NCBI GenBank assembly: GCA_023431285.1 | Contig: JAEYXN010000273.1 | Location: 1-26,448 of the forward strand | DNA: 26,448 bases | DNA from: Bacteroidota bacterium | Lineage (GTDB): Bacteria > Bacteroidota > Bacteroidia > Cytophagales > Cyclobacteriaceae | Direction of reading: 5' to 3' | In this document: positions 15,820 through 23,054 of the stretch, piece by piece | Layout: every line of letters starts with the position of its first letter | Numbering within the stretch: position 1 is the stretch's first letter | Position numbers and translations under genes: made by a program | Notes under the pieces: model-generated | What the model was told of the DNA's origin: nothing | Seen by the model: the letters and a program-made list of their open reading frames with translations, nothing else | Databases searched by the model: none

Positions 15820-15849
15820 CAGGCAACCCTTTAATCTACCTAACGGTCT
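15820..15849 (+). promoter_or_regulatory. ECF-sigma-type promoter of the lipoprotein-sigma-anti-sigma operon
   Basis: CAGGCAACCCTTT at 15820-15832 is followed after exactly 13 bases by GTCT at 15846-15849 (within CGGTCTTA). An AAC-containing -35 and a GTC-containing -10 are the usual marks of ECF sigma promoters. The same two blocks with the same spacing occur before the lipoprotein gene at 18604. The ATG at 15870 follows after 20 bases. A related GGGAACCCCC lies about ten bases further upstream. Confidence 0.65.
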
Positions 15850-15869
15850 TAGACACGAATCAACGAGAA

Positions 15870-16532
15870 ATGAAAACTTCTTTCACTGTCTTCTCTGTTC
15901 TTGTCCTGACCACATGGCTCGCAGGTTGTAACGACCCCGATGAGAAAGATACCGTTCCAGGCTCGTTCTACGTAGTGCAGCTCAATCCCGATGACATTCA
16001 CATGTACAACTCGGGAAACTCCCAGGTAAGGCTTGACCCCTTCCTGAATGACAGTCTTAAGGTTGCCGCCTCGGTCTCCTACAGTGAGCCCCTGCATGGC
16101 ACTGTAACATTCATACCCAACGAAGGATGGTTTTACAGACCTCATGCAGACTTCCACGGCATTGATAACATTGTATATACCGTTTGCCATTCCGGGGGCT
16201 GCGGATCCTCGTCCATCACGATGTATGTAGATCCGCCGTTGGATCCTGTGATCTGTTTCTATGAGGTCTTTGGCGAGACGGTGACTACCCGGCAAGACCA
16301 ACCCATCGCTATCCGCATCTTCGACAATGACATGATCTGTCAATATCAGGGTATGTCGCTGGACAGACCGGAGCTGGGAACCTTTTCCACTTACGCTTAT
16401 TCCGGAACCTATAAAAACGTTGTTTACGTCTACTATCCTCCAAAAGGGTTCACTGGAAAGGACCGCTTTCGTTACCGGGTGGTTACTCCTACAGGAGAAC
16501 TGGCTGCCTATTGTGAAATCAATATAGAATAA
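15870..16532 (+). CDS. Ig-like (tandem-95-type) lipoprotein
   Basis: This 220-aa lipoprotein has a signal peptide ending in the lipobox LAGC, with Cys20 as the lipidated residue. The following NDPDEKD is acidic, which in Bacteroidota favours export to the cell surface. Two Ig-like or cadherin-like units of the tandem-95 kind follow. One has HGTVTFIPNEGWFYRPHADFHG (seen at about 85-106) leading to DNIVYTV; the other has LGTFSTYAYSG and YYPPKGFTGKDRFRYRV. The pattern G-x-(V/F)-x-x-x-x-(Y/F)-x-P-x-x-x-(F)-x-G-x-D is typical. It probably acts as an adhesive or binding module. Only nine bases separate it from the sigma gene, so it is first in that operon. Confidence 0.82.
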   Translation: MKTSFTVFSVLVLTTWLAGCNDPDEKDTVPGSFYVVQLNPDDIHMYNSGNSQVRLDPFLNDSLKVAASVSYSEPLHGTVTFIPNEGWFYRPHADFHGIDNIVYTVCHSGGCGSSSITMYVDPPLDPVICFYEVFGETVTTRQDQPIAIRIFDNDMICQYQGMSLDRPELGTFSTYAYSGTYKNVVYVYYPPKGFTGKDRFRYRVVTPTGELAAYCEINIE

Positions 16533-16541
16533 GCTTCGCAG

Positions 16542-17081
16542 ATGACTGAACAGGAAATCATCGAAGGATGTATCAGAAATAAAGCTTCCGCTCAGGAAAA
16601 GCTTTATTCTGTTTATTCCCGTCGCATGATGGCAGTTTGCCTGCGTTATACACACTCCCGGGCAGAAGCAGAGGATATCTTCCACGAAGCGTTTATCAAG
16701 GTCTTCAGGAACATCCGTAACTGGAAGGGTGGATCTTTCGAGGGATGGATACGGAGGATCTTCGTCAACACCGCCATCAATCATTACCACCATAACAGGA
16801 AGTACTTTGGTCATGTCGAATCTTCTGTGGCAGAAGACCTGATGACTTCTTCGGAAAACGTGATCTCTCAATTATCCAATGCCGAGATCCTTGCATTGAT
16901 CAATCAGCTTCCCGAAGGTTACCGACTTGTCTTCAACCTTTATGTCGTTGAGGGTTACAATCACAATGAGATCTCGGCAATGCTTAACATCGCAGAGGGT
17001 AGCTCAAAATCCCAGTTGTTCAAAGCAAAAGCATTCTTAAAGAAGCTTATTGAAGGAAACCTAATCTCTACGCCATGCTGA
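16542..17081 (+). CDS. RNA polymerase sigma factor, ECF subfamily
   Basis: This 179-aa sigma-70 family protein has only regions 2 and 4. Region 2 runs from about 8 to 82, with YSVYSRRMMAVCLRY, AEAEDIFHEAFIKVFRN and SFEGWIRRIFVNTAINHYH. Region 4 runs from about 118 to 170, with INQLPEGYRLVFNLYVVEGYNHNEISAMLNIAEGSSKSQLFKAKAFLK, whose EISAMLNIAEGSSKSQL is the helix-turn-helix that reads the -35 element. The ATG at 16542 follows the lipoprotein by nine bases. The 3' end overlaps the anti-sigma candidate by seven bases (ATGCTGA), indicating translational coupling. It probably drives its own operon and the 18604 gene through the shared promoter motif. Confidence 0.93.
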   Translation: MTEQEIIEGCIRNKASAQEKLYSVYSRRMMAVCLRYTHSRAEAEDIFHEAFIKVFRNIRNWKGGSFEGWIRRIFVNTAINHYHHNRKYFGHVESSVAEDLMTSSENVISQLSNAEILALINQLPEGYRLVFNLYVVEGYNHNEISAMLNIAEGSSKSQLFKAKAFLKKLIEGNLISTPC

Positions 17082-18490
17082 ACGATAGAAATCTCAATGA
17101 GATTGGCAAGCGCATGCATGATCTCGAAGCGGAACCACCCACCCAGGGATGGAATAAGATAAGTGCAGACCTGAAGCGTGGTCCGATGAAGGAAGGCTTC
17201 ATAAAATCAAATTGGTGGAAGCCGCTCATTCTTATTATCCCGATAGCGGTTTATACAGGAGTATATCACTTCGGAGAAGCGCCTCAGATCTTGTTAATGA
17301 AAGCTGATATCTCATCGAGAACAGCAGATCCCAATGACGAAACGACAACTCCTCCGGCACGGACAGAACCGGGCGCAATCAACGACATCGACGAAACTCC
17401 TGATAGGGATATCAGTCATTCGATTCCTGCGTTGGTTAAACAGTACCAGCCCGAGGATGGAGACAACAATAGTTCTGAAACAAGGAATAGCAGAACGGTG
17501 GCTCCTGCAGCAAAGCAAAGCAGAAATATGGATAGAGTGAATGTTTTGAATCTATCTAATGAAACCCTTAATATTCAGCAGGAGAATGCACATCAACAGC
17601 TTCAATTGGCCTCCACCGCTGCACCGATTAATTCTAATGGAAGAGACTCGGATAGCAATAGTATGCATCCTTCTGGGACTCAAATTACATCCGGCAGCAT
17701 TGAAGGCAACATGAGCGCTATCAATGATGAAGGCGACTCGTTGACAAATGAAAACATCATCAATTCAGATAGCGGGGTAAAGATCCCTTCCAACGATAAC
17801 AACACCGGTGCACCAAGAGAAACCTGGCGCTTATTTGCCGATTTCAATCCAGACTATGCACTTCGTGCGGTTCGTCCCGAGCATGGTGATGAGATCCTTA
17901 TCACAAAAATAGAATCGGGTCGTTCACTGCAGCGAATCGGTTTTAATTTCTCAATAGGTGCCAGCAAGGCTATCAGGAAGAACCTGTATGCTGATTTCCA
18001 GCTGGGCTTTAATCAACTCAAAGAGAACTTCACGTATCGGTACACCGCCGGAAGAGTAGATACAATGATAACTGAGATAGATCACACCGGATTAGTTCGT
18101 GTTATTCCTGTTTATGCTGAATACAGCGCAGCGATCAGATCTACGCTGAGTTATGGAAGCGTAAAAGCAGGCGCGACATGGTTCTTCTGGGAACGCGGGC
18201 GCCGCCGGTTTAATCTTTCTGCTGCGGGAGGATTTAATTATCTCATGCATGCTAATGTCGAAAAAAAGAATGCCGGTACCTGGGAAAAGGTCGATTCTGA
18301 CAATCTCGAAAAGAAGATGTTGAGCTTAACCCTAAGCGGTGGCTACAATATTATGTTGGGCCGCGGCTGGGAAGTACAGCTAAATCCATCGGTTACTTAC
18401 TTCAAAGGAAGCGGTAGCACCTTCCAACAGTTCCTGAATCTTAATCAGCGTTCCTACGGAGCAAAACTTACTGTATCGAAATTCTTCTGA
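17075..18490 (+). CDS. Candidate dual-membrane-spanning anti-sigma factor with C-terminal outer-membrane barrel
   Basis: This 471-aa protein has four parts. Residues 1-46 are a charged cytoplasmic head (NEIGKRMHDLEAEPPTQGW) that could hold the sigma factor. Residues 48-66 form one membrane helix (WKPLILIIPIAVYTGVYHF). Residues 67-250 are a polar Asn/Ser/Thr/Gln/Asp-rich linker with little predicted fold. Residues 250-471 have alternating amphipathic beta-strands such as RIGFNFSIGASKAI and MLSLTLSGGYNIML, ending KLTVSKFF with the terminal Phe typical of outer-membrane barrels. There is no cleavable signal peptide. This is the layout of the Dma proteins of Bacteroides thetaiotaomicron, which cross both membranes and sequester an ECF sigma factor. 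The overlap with the sigma gene supports that role. The assignment rests on architecture, not on detectable identity. Confidence 0.72.
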   Translation: MLNDRNLNEIGKRMHDLEAEPPTQGWNKISADLKRGPMKEGFIKSNWWKPLILIIPIAVYTGVYHFGEAPQILLMKADISSRTADPNDETTTPPARTEPGAINDIDETPDRDISHSIPALVKQYQPEDGDNNSSETRNSRTVAPAAKQSRNMDRVNVLNLSNETLNIQQENAHQQLQLASTAAPINSNGRDSDSNSMHPSGTQITSGSIEGNMSAINDEGDSLTNENIINSDSGVKIPSNDNNTGAPRETWRLFADFNPDYALRAVRPEHGDEILITKIESGRSLQRIGFNFSIGASKAIRKNLYADFQLGFNQLKENFTYRYTAGRVDTMITEIDHTGLVRVIPVYAEYSAAIRSTLSYGSVKAGATWFFWERGRRRFNLSAAGGFNYLMHANVEKKNAGTWEKVDSDNLEKKMLSLTLSGGYNIMLGRGWEVQLNPSVTYFKGSGSTFQQFLNLNQRSYGAKLTVSKFF

Positions 18491-18512
18491 TCGACTGATC
18501 CTCTTTTCCCTG

Positions 18513-18546
18513 AAGGACAATCCGAAAAAGATTGTCCTTTTTTTTT
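18513..18546 (+). terminator. Intrinsic terminator of the sigma/anti-sigma operon
   Basis: A ten-base stem AAGGACAATC / GATTGTCCTT with a seven-base loop is followed by a run of T residues to 18546. It lies 22 bases after the barrel-protein stop and separates this operon from the next lipoprotein gene. Confidence 0.9.
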
Positions 18547-18550
18547 AAGT

Positions 18551-18580
18551 CAGGCAACGCTTTGTTTGTCCTTCCTGTCT
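18551..18580 (+). promoter_or_regulatory. ECF-sigma-type promoter of the PKD/beta-helix lipoprotein gene
   Basis: CAGGCAACGCTTT at 18551-18563 is followed after 13 bases by GTCT at 18577-18580. The -35-like block differs at one position from that at 15820-15832 and the spacing is identical. It starts only four bases after the terminator of the sigma operon, and the ATG at 18604 follows after 23 bases. Confidence 0.65.
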
Positions 18581-18603
18581 GACTGCAAAACTTACCCACA
18601 GAT

Positions 18604-20562
18604 ATGAAAAGTACTATTTCAATTTTTGTTTTACTATTACTCACCGCCCTTCTATTGATTTCCTGTAATGAAGACAACGATGACATACCAGGAGTTTCGA
18701 ATGGGTTAGTGGCAAAGGCTGGTGAGGACCTTACTGCTGTCGTGTCTACAGAAGTAGAGTTTGATGGTAAAGACTCCTTTGATAAAAATGGAAAGCCATT
18801 TACTTACGAGTGGTCCATTCAGACAAAGCCTGCAACAAGTTCAGCTGTGCTTGTTTCCCCTTCTTCTCAGAAAGCTACTCTTAAACCGGACAAGGAAGGG
18901 ATTTACGTTATTCGCCTCACATTAAGACAGAATTCTCTTTCAGTTACCGACGACGTCATCCTTCAGGTTACCACTGATAATTCCGGAGACCAAACTGCTG
19001 TTATCATATCAGAACACATTCATGAGGAAACCGTCCTTTCTGATATCTTCGCCGATCCTGCAGTCGCAGATTACATTGTATCATCCGACATCAATGTGCG
19101 CGGTGATCTTACCATTGAACCTGGCGTTACCATATTCTTTCAGGAACATACCTCTTTGAAGATCGTTTCAGGGATCTTTATCTCTGAAGGTACAGAGTTG
19201 AAGCCGATTATATTCCGAGGAGTCGAAGAACGGGCAGGATACTGGAAAGGAATTCTTGTTCAGTCTGGTAACCCGGAAAGTAGCATCAAACATTCAAGGA
19301 TTCTTCACGCAGGTAGCCAGCCCCTCAACGAGACAGGAGTGAAAGCTGCCATCGTACTGGACGGAACGCCTGTATCAGGTGCATCACTCCGCCTATCGAA
19401 TTCTGCTATTGCATCAAGCGGAGGGCACGGTCTCTTATTGCATGGCAGATCCTCGCTTGGAAAACTTGAATACAATACTTTCTCCAACAACCGGGGTGCT
19501 ATCTACCTGCCTGCGTCACAGCTTGCAACCATTGGAGAAGGCAACGTATTCAACGGAAACAATTTCGATGGTGTGGAGACTGGCGGGGTTGTAGATTTTG
19601 CGGATACAGTGTGGCCCGACATTTCGCCTGCTGCATACTTTGTGAGTACGGATATCACCATCACAAAAGGTATAACGGTAGAGCCAGGCGCCGCTTTCAA
19701 GGTTGCAGGAAATGTAAAAATCAGAATTGACGATCGTGGTTTTCTGAATTCCTCAGGAACGGCAGATAAGAAAATCATCTTTACCTCTGCTTCGACTGCA
19801 CATCTCTGGGCAGGGATTTATATTAACTCTCAATCCGAACAAAACAAACTGATTCACACTGAAATCTCTTACGGTGGCGGGTTGACATATCCTGATGTAG
19901 CAGCGCCCGCGAATATTGCTCTCGGGAATGGTGGACAGGTTCACGTCGAAAATTCCGTCATTAGCAACGGACCTGGTTATGGTCTCGTAGCAAAATACAT
20001 TTATCAGGTGAATGAGAATATCGCATCGGTAAACGAGTTCAGGAATCTTCTCCAGGGTAAAATTCTCCCACGTGTGATCATGTTTCCTGATCGTCCTTCT
20101 CTTGCTGGTGACTGGGTGGATATGTGGACATATACGCAAGGCGTTGAATCAGTCGAACTGGATTTCTACGACCCCGCCACCGGAGTATGGTTCGCAGGAG
20201 CGACATCACCGTGGACACAGACCGCTGCAGGAATGGGTATCCATATCAGCGCCGACGGAAAGTTCACCTGGTCAATTGCCGAGCATTCGCCAATGACAGG
20301 TTGTGGCTCCTACTCTGCGGAGTTTATCGAAGGAACGCTTACGTTTGATGAGGAAACTATCAGCTTCCACCAGGACTACTGGCGCAGCAAGTATGTTGAC
20401 GGCTGTGATGCTTCAGCGAACCAGGATATTGAAATCACGCCTGCTGACTTCGCTGTCCAATACGAGTACGACAAGTTTCATCATGCTCAAACTGGTGAAG
20501 TTATCTGGCAATTAAGAATGATAAATCCTGATGGATCCTCATTCTCCTTCTACAGGCGGTAA
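18604..20562 (+). CDS. Lipoprotein with PKD-like domain, beta-helix and C-terminal beta domain
   Basis: This 652-aa lipoprotein has lipobox LLISC with Cys21, followed by the acidic NEDNDD, which suggests surface display in Bacteroidota. Residues about 33-125 form a PKD-like domain (AKAGEDLTAVVSTEVEFDG, then FTYEWSIQTKP, then GIYVIRLTL). Residues about 145-480 look like a right-handed parallel beta-helix with two similar halves: DINVRGDLTIEPGVTIFF and DITITKGITVEPGAAFKV each begin a run ending in LKPIIFRG or DKKIIFTS, then AGYWKGILV or HLWAGIYI. The last 150 residues are a separate beta-rich, Trp-rich domain resembling small lipocalin-like folds. No catalytic motif is evident; binding or adhesion is most likely. 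A shared promoter motif links it to the sigma factor operon upstream. Confidence 0.8.
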   Translation: MKSTISIFVLLLLTALLLISCNEDNDDIPGVSNGLVAKAGEDLTAVVSTEVEFDGKDSFDKNGKPFTYEWSIQTKPATSSAVLVSPSSQKATLKPDKEGIYVIRLTLRQNSLSVTDDVILQVTTDNSGDQTAVIISEHIHEETVLSDIFADPAVADYIVSSDINVRGDLTIEPGVTIFFQEHTSLKIVSGIFISEGTELKPIIFRGVEERAGYWKGILVQSGNPESSIKHSRILHAGSQPLNETGVKAAIVLDGTPVSGASLRLSNSAIASSGGHGLLLHGRSSLGKLEYNTFSNNRGAIYLPASQLATIGEGNVFNGNNFDGVETGGVVDFADTVWPDISPAAYFVSTDITITKGITVEPGAAFKVAGNVKIRIDDRGFLNSSGTADKKIIFTSASTAHLWAGIYINSQSEQNKLIHTEISYGGGLTYPDVAAPANIALGNGGQVHVENSVISNGPGYGLVAKYIYQVNENIASVNEFRNLLQGKILPRVIMFPDRPSLAGDWVDMWTYTQGVESVELDFYDPATGVWFAGATSPWTQTAAGMGIHISADGKFTWSIAEHSPMTGCGSYSAEFIEGTLTFDEETISFHQDYWRSKYVDGCDASANQDIEITPADFAVQYEYDKFHHAQTGEVIWQLRMINPDGSSFSFYRR

Positions 20563-20564
20563 GA

Positions 20565-20819
20565 TCAATGGCCGAGCTTGTCGCGCCACCGTCTTGCTTC
20601 CCTCTCCAGCTTAAGTTTTCCATCGCGAATGAATTGCGCAAGTGCGGGATTCATATCGCCGGAAGATGTAAAATGAAAATAGCGGCAATCCGGGCACCGG
20701 TAGATGGCTACCGGGCCTTTGCCTGCTGGATAATCATTCCGGATCCATGCATCGATCAAAGCCTGCTCGGCCAGCTCCTCTGTGAGATAAAGCGCTTTAC
20801 CAGTAACACAATCTGCCAT
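20565..20819 (-). CDS. Small hypothetical protein with CPxC metal-binding-like motif
   Basis: This 84-aa soluble protein carries Cys4 in ADCVTGK, then YRCPDCRYFHFTS at about 40-52, giving C-x2-C-x3-H that could bind zinc. The rest is helical and basic (LKLEREARRWRDKLGH). Small proteins with a Y-x-C-P-x-C-x-x-(F/W)-H-x-(T/S)-S core are widespread in bacteria and unassigned; I do not know a function. The ATG at 20819 is clear. Its stop is three bases from the end of the convergent lipoprotein gene. Confidence 0.65.
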   Translation of the reverse strand: MADCVTGKALYLTEELAEQALIDAWIRNDYPAGKGPVAIYRCPDCRYFHFTSSGDMNPALAQFIRDGKLKLEREARRWRDKLGH

Positions 20820-20904
20820 CGTGAAAAGTTAACAAAAATGACAGATCACCCGATGTACTGATAAAACAAACTCATTGATTACATTTGTGCCACAAATTAA
20901 TGAG

Positions 20905-21345
20905 ATGAAGACAGCAGAAATTCACACTAAGAAAGGCGTAATGAAAATTCAATTCTTTGAAAAAGATGCGCCGAACACCGTAAAGAACTTTGTCACACTT
21001 GCTGAAAAAGGATTTTACGACGGCCTTACTTTTCACAGAGTTATCCCAAACTTCGTGATACAGGGCGGATGCCCTAACGGCATTGGAAACGGCGGACCTG
21101 GATATCACATTGATTGCGAGCTCACAGGCGACAACCAGTATCACGACCGCGGAGTGTTATCAATGGCGCACGCAGGTCGTAACACAGGAGGATCACAATT
21201 CTTTATTTGTCACAACCGGCAAAACACCCAGCACCTGGATAGAAACCACACCGTTTTTGGAAAGGTCGTTGAAGGTTTGGAGATTATCGACTCCATCCGA
21301 CAGGGTGACGTAATGGAAAAGGTAGTTATCAAAGAAGAAGCATAA
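20905..21345 (+). CDS. Peptidyl-prolyl cis-trans isomerase, cyclophilin type
   Basis: This 146-aa cytoplasmic cyclophilin catalyses cis-trans isomerisation of prolyl bonds. The core has APNTVKNFVTLAEKGFYDG, LTFHRVIPNFVIQGGCP (the catalytic Arg is in FHRV), RGVLSMAHAGRNTGGSQFFI (the SQFF signature) and LDRNHTVFGKVVEGL. The usual Trp of the cyclosporin site is replaced by His-Leu in TQHLDRNH, as in many short bacterial cyclophilins. The length is at the short end of the family, and there is no signal peptide. The ATG at 20905 (MKTAEIHTKKG) is preferred over the TTG ten codons upstream. A terminator follows directly. Confidence 0.93.
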   Translation: MKTAEIHTKKGVMKIQFFEKDAPNTVKNFVTLAEKGFYDGLTFHRVIPNFVIQGGCPNGIGNGGPGYHIDCELTGDNQYHDRGVLSMAHAGRNTGGSQFFICHNRQNTQHLDRNHTVFGKVVEGLEIIDSIRQGDVMEKVVIKEEA

Positions 21346-21377
21346 AAAAACTAAACCGGGGCGACCCCGGTTTTTTT
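21343..21377. terminator. Bidirectional intrinsic terminator between cyclophilin and RarD-like genes
   Basis: A stem AAACCGGGG / CCCCGGTTT with loop CGA has seven T residues after it on the plus strand. On the minus strand it is followed by AG and then seven T residues. It therefore ends both convergent genes. The plus-strand T-tract also supplies part of the stop codon of the RarD-like gene. Confidence 0.9.
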
Positions 21378-22281
21378 ATCCCCGCCCCAATGCGTGCAGT
21401 GATGCCTGACGAAGGTATGCGTAATTGAATACGATCAACGCTGAAAAGATGATGAGATATCCGACTATCTGGATCGGCGATATTGTTTCATTGAAAACGA
21501 GAAACGCAATCGCGAAGTTGAATATCGGGTTGATGTACATAAGAATTCCGATTGTGGCAGAATTGATTCTGTTAAGCGCAAAGAGATTCAGAAACAGCGG
21601 TAGAACAGTGAACACAGCAGCGATAAAAAGAATTGTCCAGTAAAACCTTGGTTCCGTTGGCACTGTATCAACGAGGAAACTAAAAGAGGCCGTAAGGATC
21701 AACAACGAAAAGGCCACCTGGAAACCCAGCACAATCATCCTGTCAAAGCCCTGGTTTCTCCTTTGTGAAATCAGGTACAGCGCATAAGTAAGCGCAGTCA
21801 GGAAGCTATAACCCAACTCCAAAGCCGAGTTAAGTCCTATCAGCACGCAACTCACTGCACACAAGGCAACGGCGATCCATTGAAGTCGTGTCATCTTTTC
21901 GGAGATCAGCACATAACCAAGGACTGCTGTGATTACAGGGCAGATCAAATATGAGAAGGACGCTGTCTTAATGTTTATGTTGTTTACGATATAGATGAAC
22001 GTGAGCCAGTTCACCGTAAGGAGTAACCCCCCGATTAACGTGAGGGCAATCACTGTCCTGCGGCGATCCTGAGTTAACGATTGAAGCATGTCAAAATCTC
22101 TTCGCCATGACGCGCGACGAAAGAAGGCAATCACCGCGATCAGGATTATGAGAGAACAGACTATCCTGAAATACAATATCTCACCCGCAGAATATTCTCT
22201 TAAGTACCTCAACGGAATCGAAAAAAATCCCCAGATAACGAAAGCTGAGATAGCGGCGGCGTAGTGCTTTTGACTGGACAT
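21376..22281 (-). CDS. EamA family transporter, RarD-like
   Basis: This 301-aa inner-membrane protein has ten hydrophobic segments in two EamA (DMT superfamily) halves. The opening AAAISAFVIWGFFSIPLRYL and the central NWLTFIYIVNNINIKTASFSYLI with LGYVLISEKMTRLQW are typical of the RarD subgroup, as is the C-terminal INPIFNFAIAFLVFNETISPIQ. Members export metabolites or drugs; RarD was linked to chloramphenicol sensitivity by name only, and the substrate here is unknown. The length fits the family (about 295). ATG at 22281. It stands alone, with a terminator behind it and about 145 bases to the next upstream gene. Confidence 0.88.
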   Translation of the reverse strand: MSSQKHYAAAISAFVIWGFFSIPLRYLREYSAGEILYFRIVCSLIILIAVIAFFRRASWRRDFDMLQSLTQDRRRTVIALTLIGGLLLTVNWLTFIYIVNNINIKTASFSYLICPVITAVLGYVLISEKMTRLQWIAVALCAVSCVLIGLNSALELGYSFLTALTYALYLISQRRNQGFDRMIVLGFQVAFSLLILTASFSFLVDTVPTEPRFYWTILFIAAVFTVLPLFLNLFALNRINSATIGILMYINPIFNFAIAFLVFNETISPIQIVGYLIIFSALIVFNYAYLRQASLHALGRG

Positions 22282-22340
22282 GGCGGGCGGGGAATGCTAA
22301 AGGTTTTGTAACGGTACTTGCTCTACAAAAGTTCAAGGCA

Positions 22341-22381
22341 CAAAATACAAAAGGTCTGGCGTGATAACACACCAGACCTTT
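22341..22381 (-). terminator. Intrinsic terminator of the small membrane protein gene
   Basis: On the minus strand a long hairpin AAAGGTCTGG / CCAGACCTTT is extended inward by a GTG/CAC stem around a four-base loop. It is followed by TTTTGTATTTTG. It lies about 47 bases after the stop of the 22428-22841 gene. Confidence 0.8.
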
Positions 22382-22404
22382 AATACCAAAAGCAAAATTA
22401 CATT

Positions 22405-22423
22405 GCTAACGTTAGCATGCTAA
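22405..22423. repeat. Overlapping 12-base palindromes
   Basis: GCTAACGTTAGC (22405-22416) and TTAGCATGCTAA (22412-22423) are both perfect palindromes sharing TTAGC, giving three alternating GCTAA half-sites at seven-base spacing. They lie between the stop codon of the small membrane protein gene and its terminator. The role is unknown. Confidence 0.4.
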
Positions 22424-22427
22424 AATA

Positions 22428-22841
22428 TCATGCCTGTTTCTCCTCCTCCTGACTTTCAATCACGTTAACAATTTTTTCTTCCTTCTTCGCCATGATGCGT
22501 TCCTTCTTGATGTCGACCTTGATGTAAGCATACAAGCTCATATAAATGTTCGCGATCCAGACCAGGGAAAATCCTGCGATAAGATATCCGCGCCAGTCAT
22601 CATACAGGAACTGAAATCTGGTAATGACTAAAAAGAGAACGGTCACATAATGACTAAAGCAATATTCACACGTGAACAAATAGAAGAACTTTCTGGTGGC
22701 GATGCGCTTCCCTTCCCGACTAAGACGAACGCAGTATTCCCTGGGTTCGCGAAACACCTCCTCATGCGTTACAGTCCACGCCACACATGCGATGGGAACA
22801 GCGATAAAAAACAAGTATAGCACCTGAGTCTCCAGATCCAT
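22428..22841 (-). CDS. Small membrane protein with CxxC motif, unknown function
   Basis: I do not recognise a named family with confidence. The 137-aa product has three hydrophobic segments (about 4-22, 62-78 and 88-107). FTCEYCFSHY lies just before the second one; CxxC followed by H suggests a metal or redox site at the membrane surface. The C-terminal tail is cytoplasmic-looking and strongly charged (KKERIMAKKEEK, then ESQEEEKQA). A weak resemblance to DUF1360-type proteins, which have a CPYC near a membrane segment, was noted. ATG at 22841 is preferred to the TTG three codons upstream. The gene is divergent from amtB. Confidence 0.6.
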   Translation of the reverse strand: MDLETQVLYLFFIAVPIACVAWTVTHEEVFREPREYCVRLSREGKRIATRKFFYLFTCEYCFSHYVTVLFLVITRFQFLYDDWRGYLIAGFSLVWIANIYMSLYAYIKVDIKKERIMAKKEEKIVNVIESQEEEKQA

Positions 22842-22995
22842 GACTTTCAACTCAAAAAACCTTTGCCAGTACCATTATGGAGACTAGAAACGCAGCAAAC
22901 GTTTGAAAAATACAAATTGTTAAAATATGGTTTGCTTTTGACCCACATGAACCAAATTTCATCCTTTGTATTCGACAGGTGGCCAAAATTTATAC

Positions 22996-23025
22996 TTGCA
23001 TTTAATTAATTCTACACTATTTTCG
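22996..23025 (+). promoter_or_regulatory. Candidate Bacteroidota-type promoter of amtB
   Basis: TTG at 22996-22998, then exactly 19 bases, then TATTTTCG at 23018-23025. The spacing matches the -33/-7 arrangement of Bacteroidota primary promoters, with one deviation from TAnnTTTG. The amtB ATG follows 29 bases later. No NtrC- or sigma-54-type site was recognised. Confidence 0.5.
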
Positions 23026-23054
23026 CACCGAACCCTTATAACTACAACCAGCCA

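Noticed and set aside
15849..16871. Long minus-strand open frame (340 codons) opposite the lipoprotein and sigma genes
   Set aside because: It is the shadow of two clearly recognisable plus-strand genes and its translation resembles no protein family.
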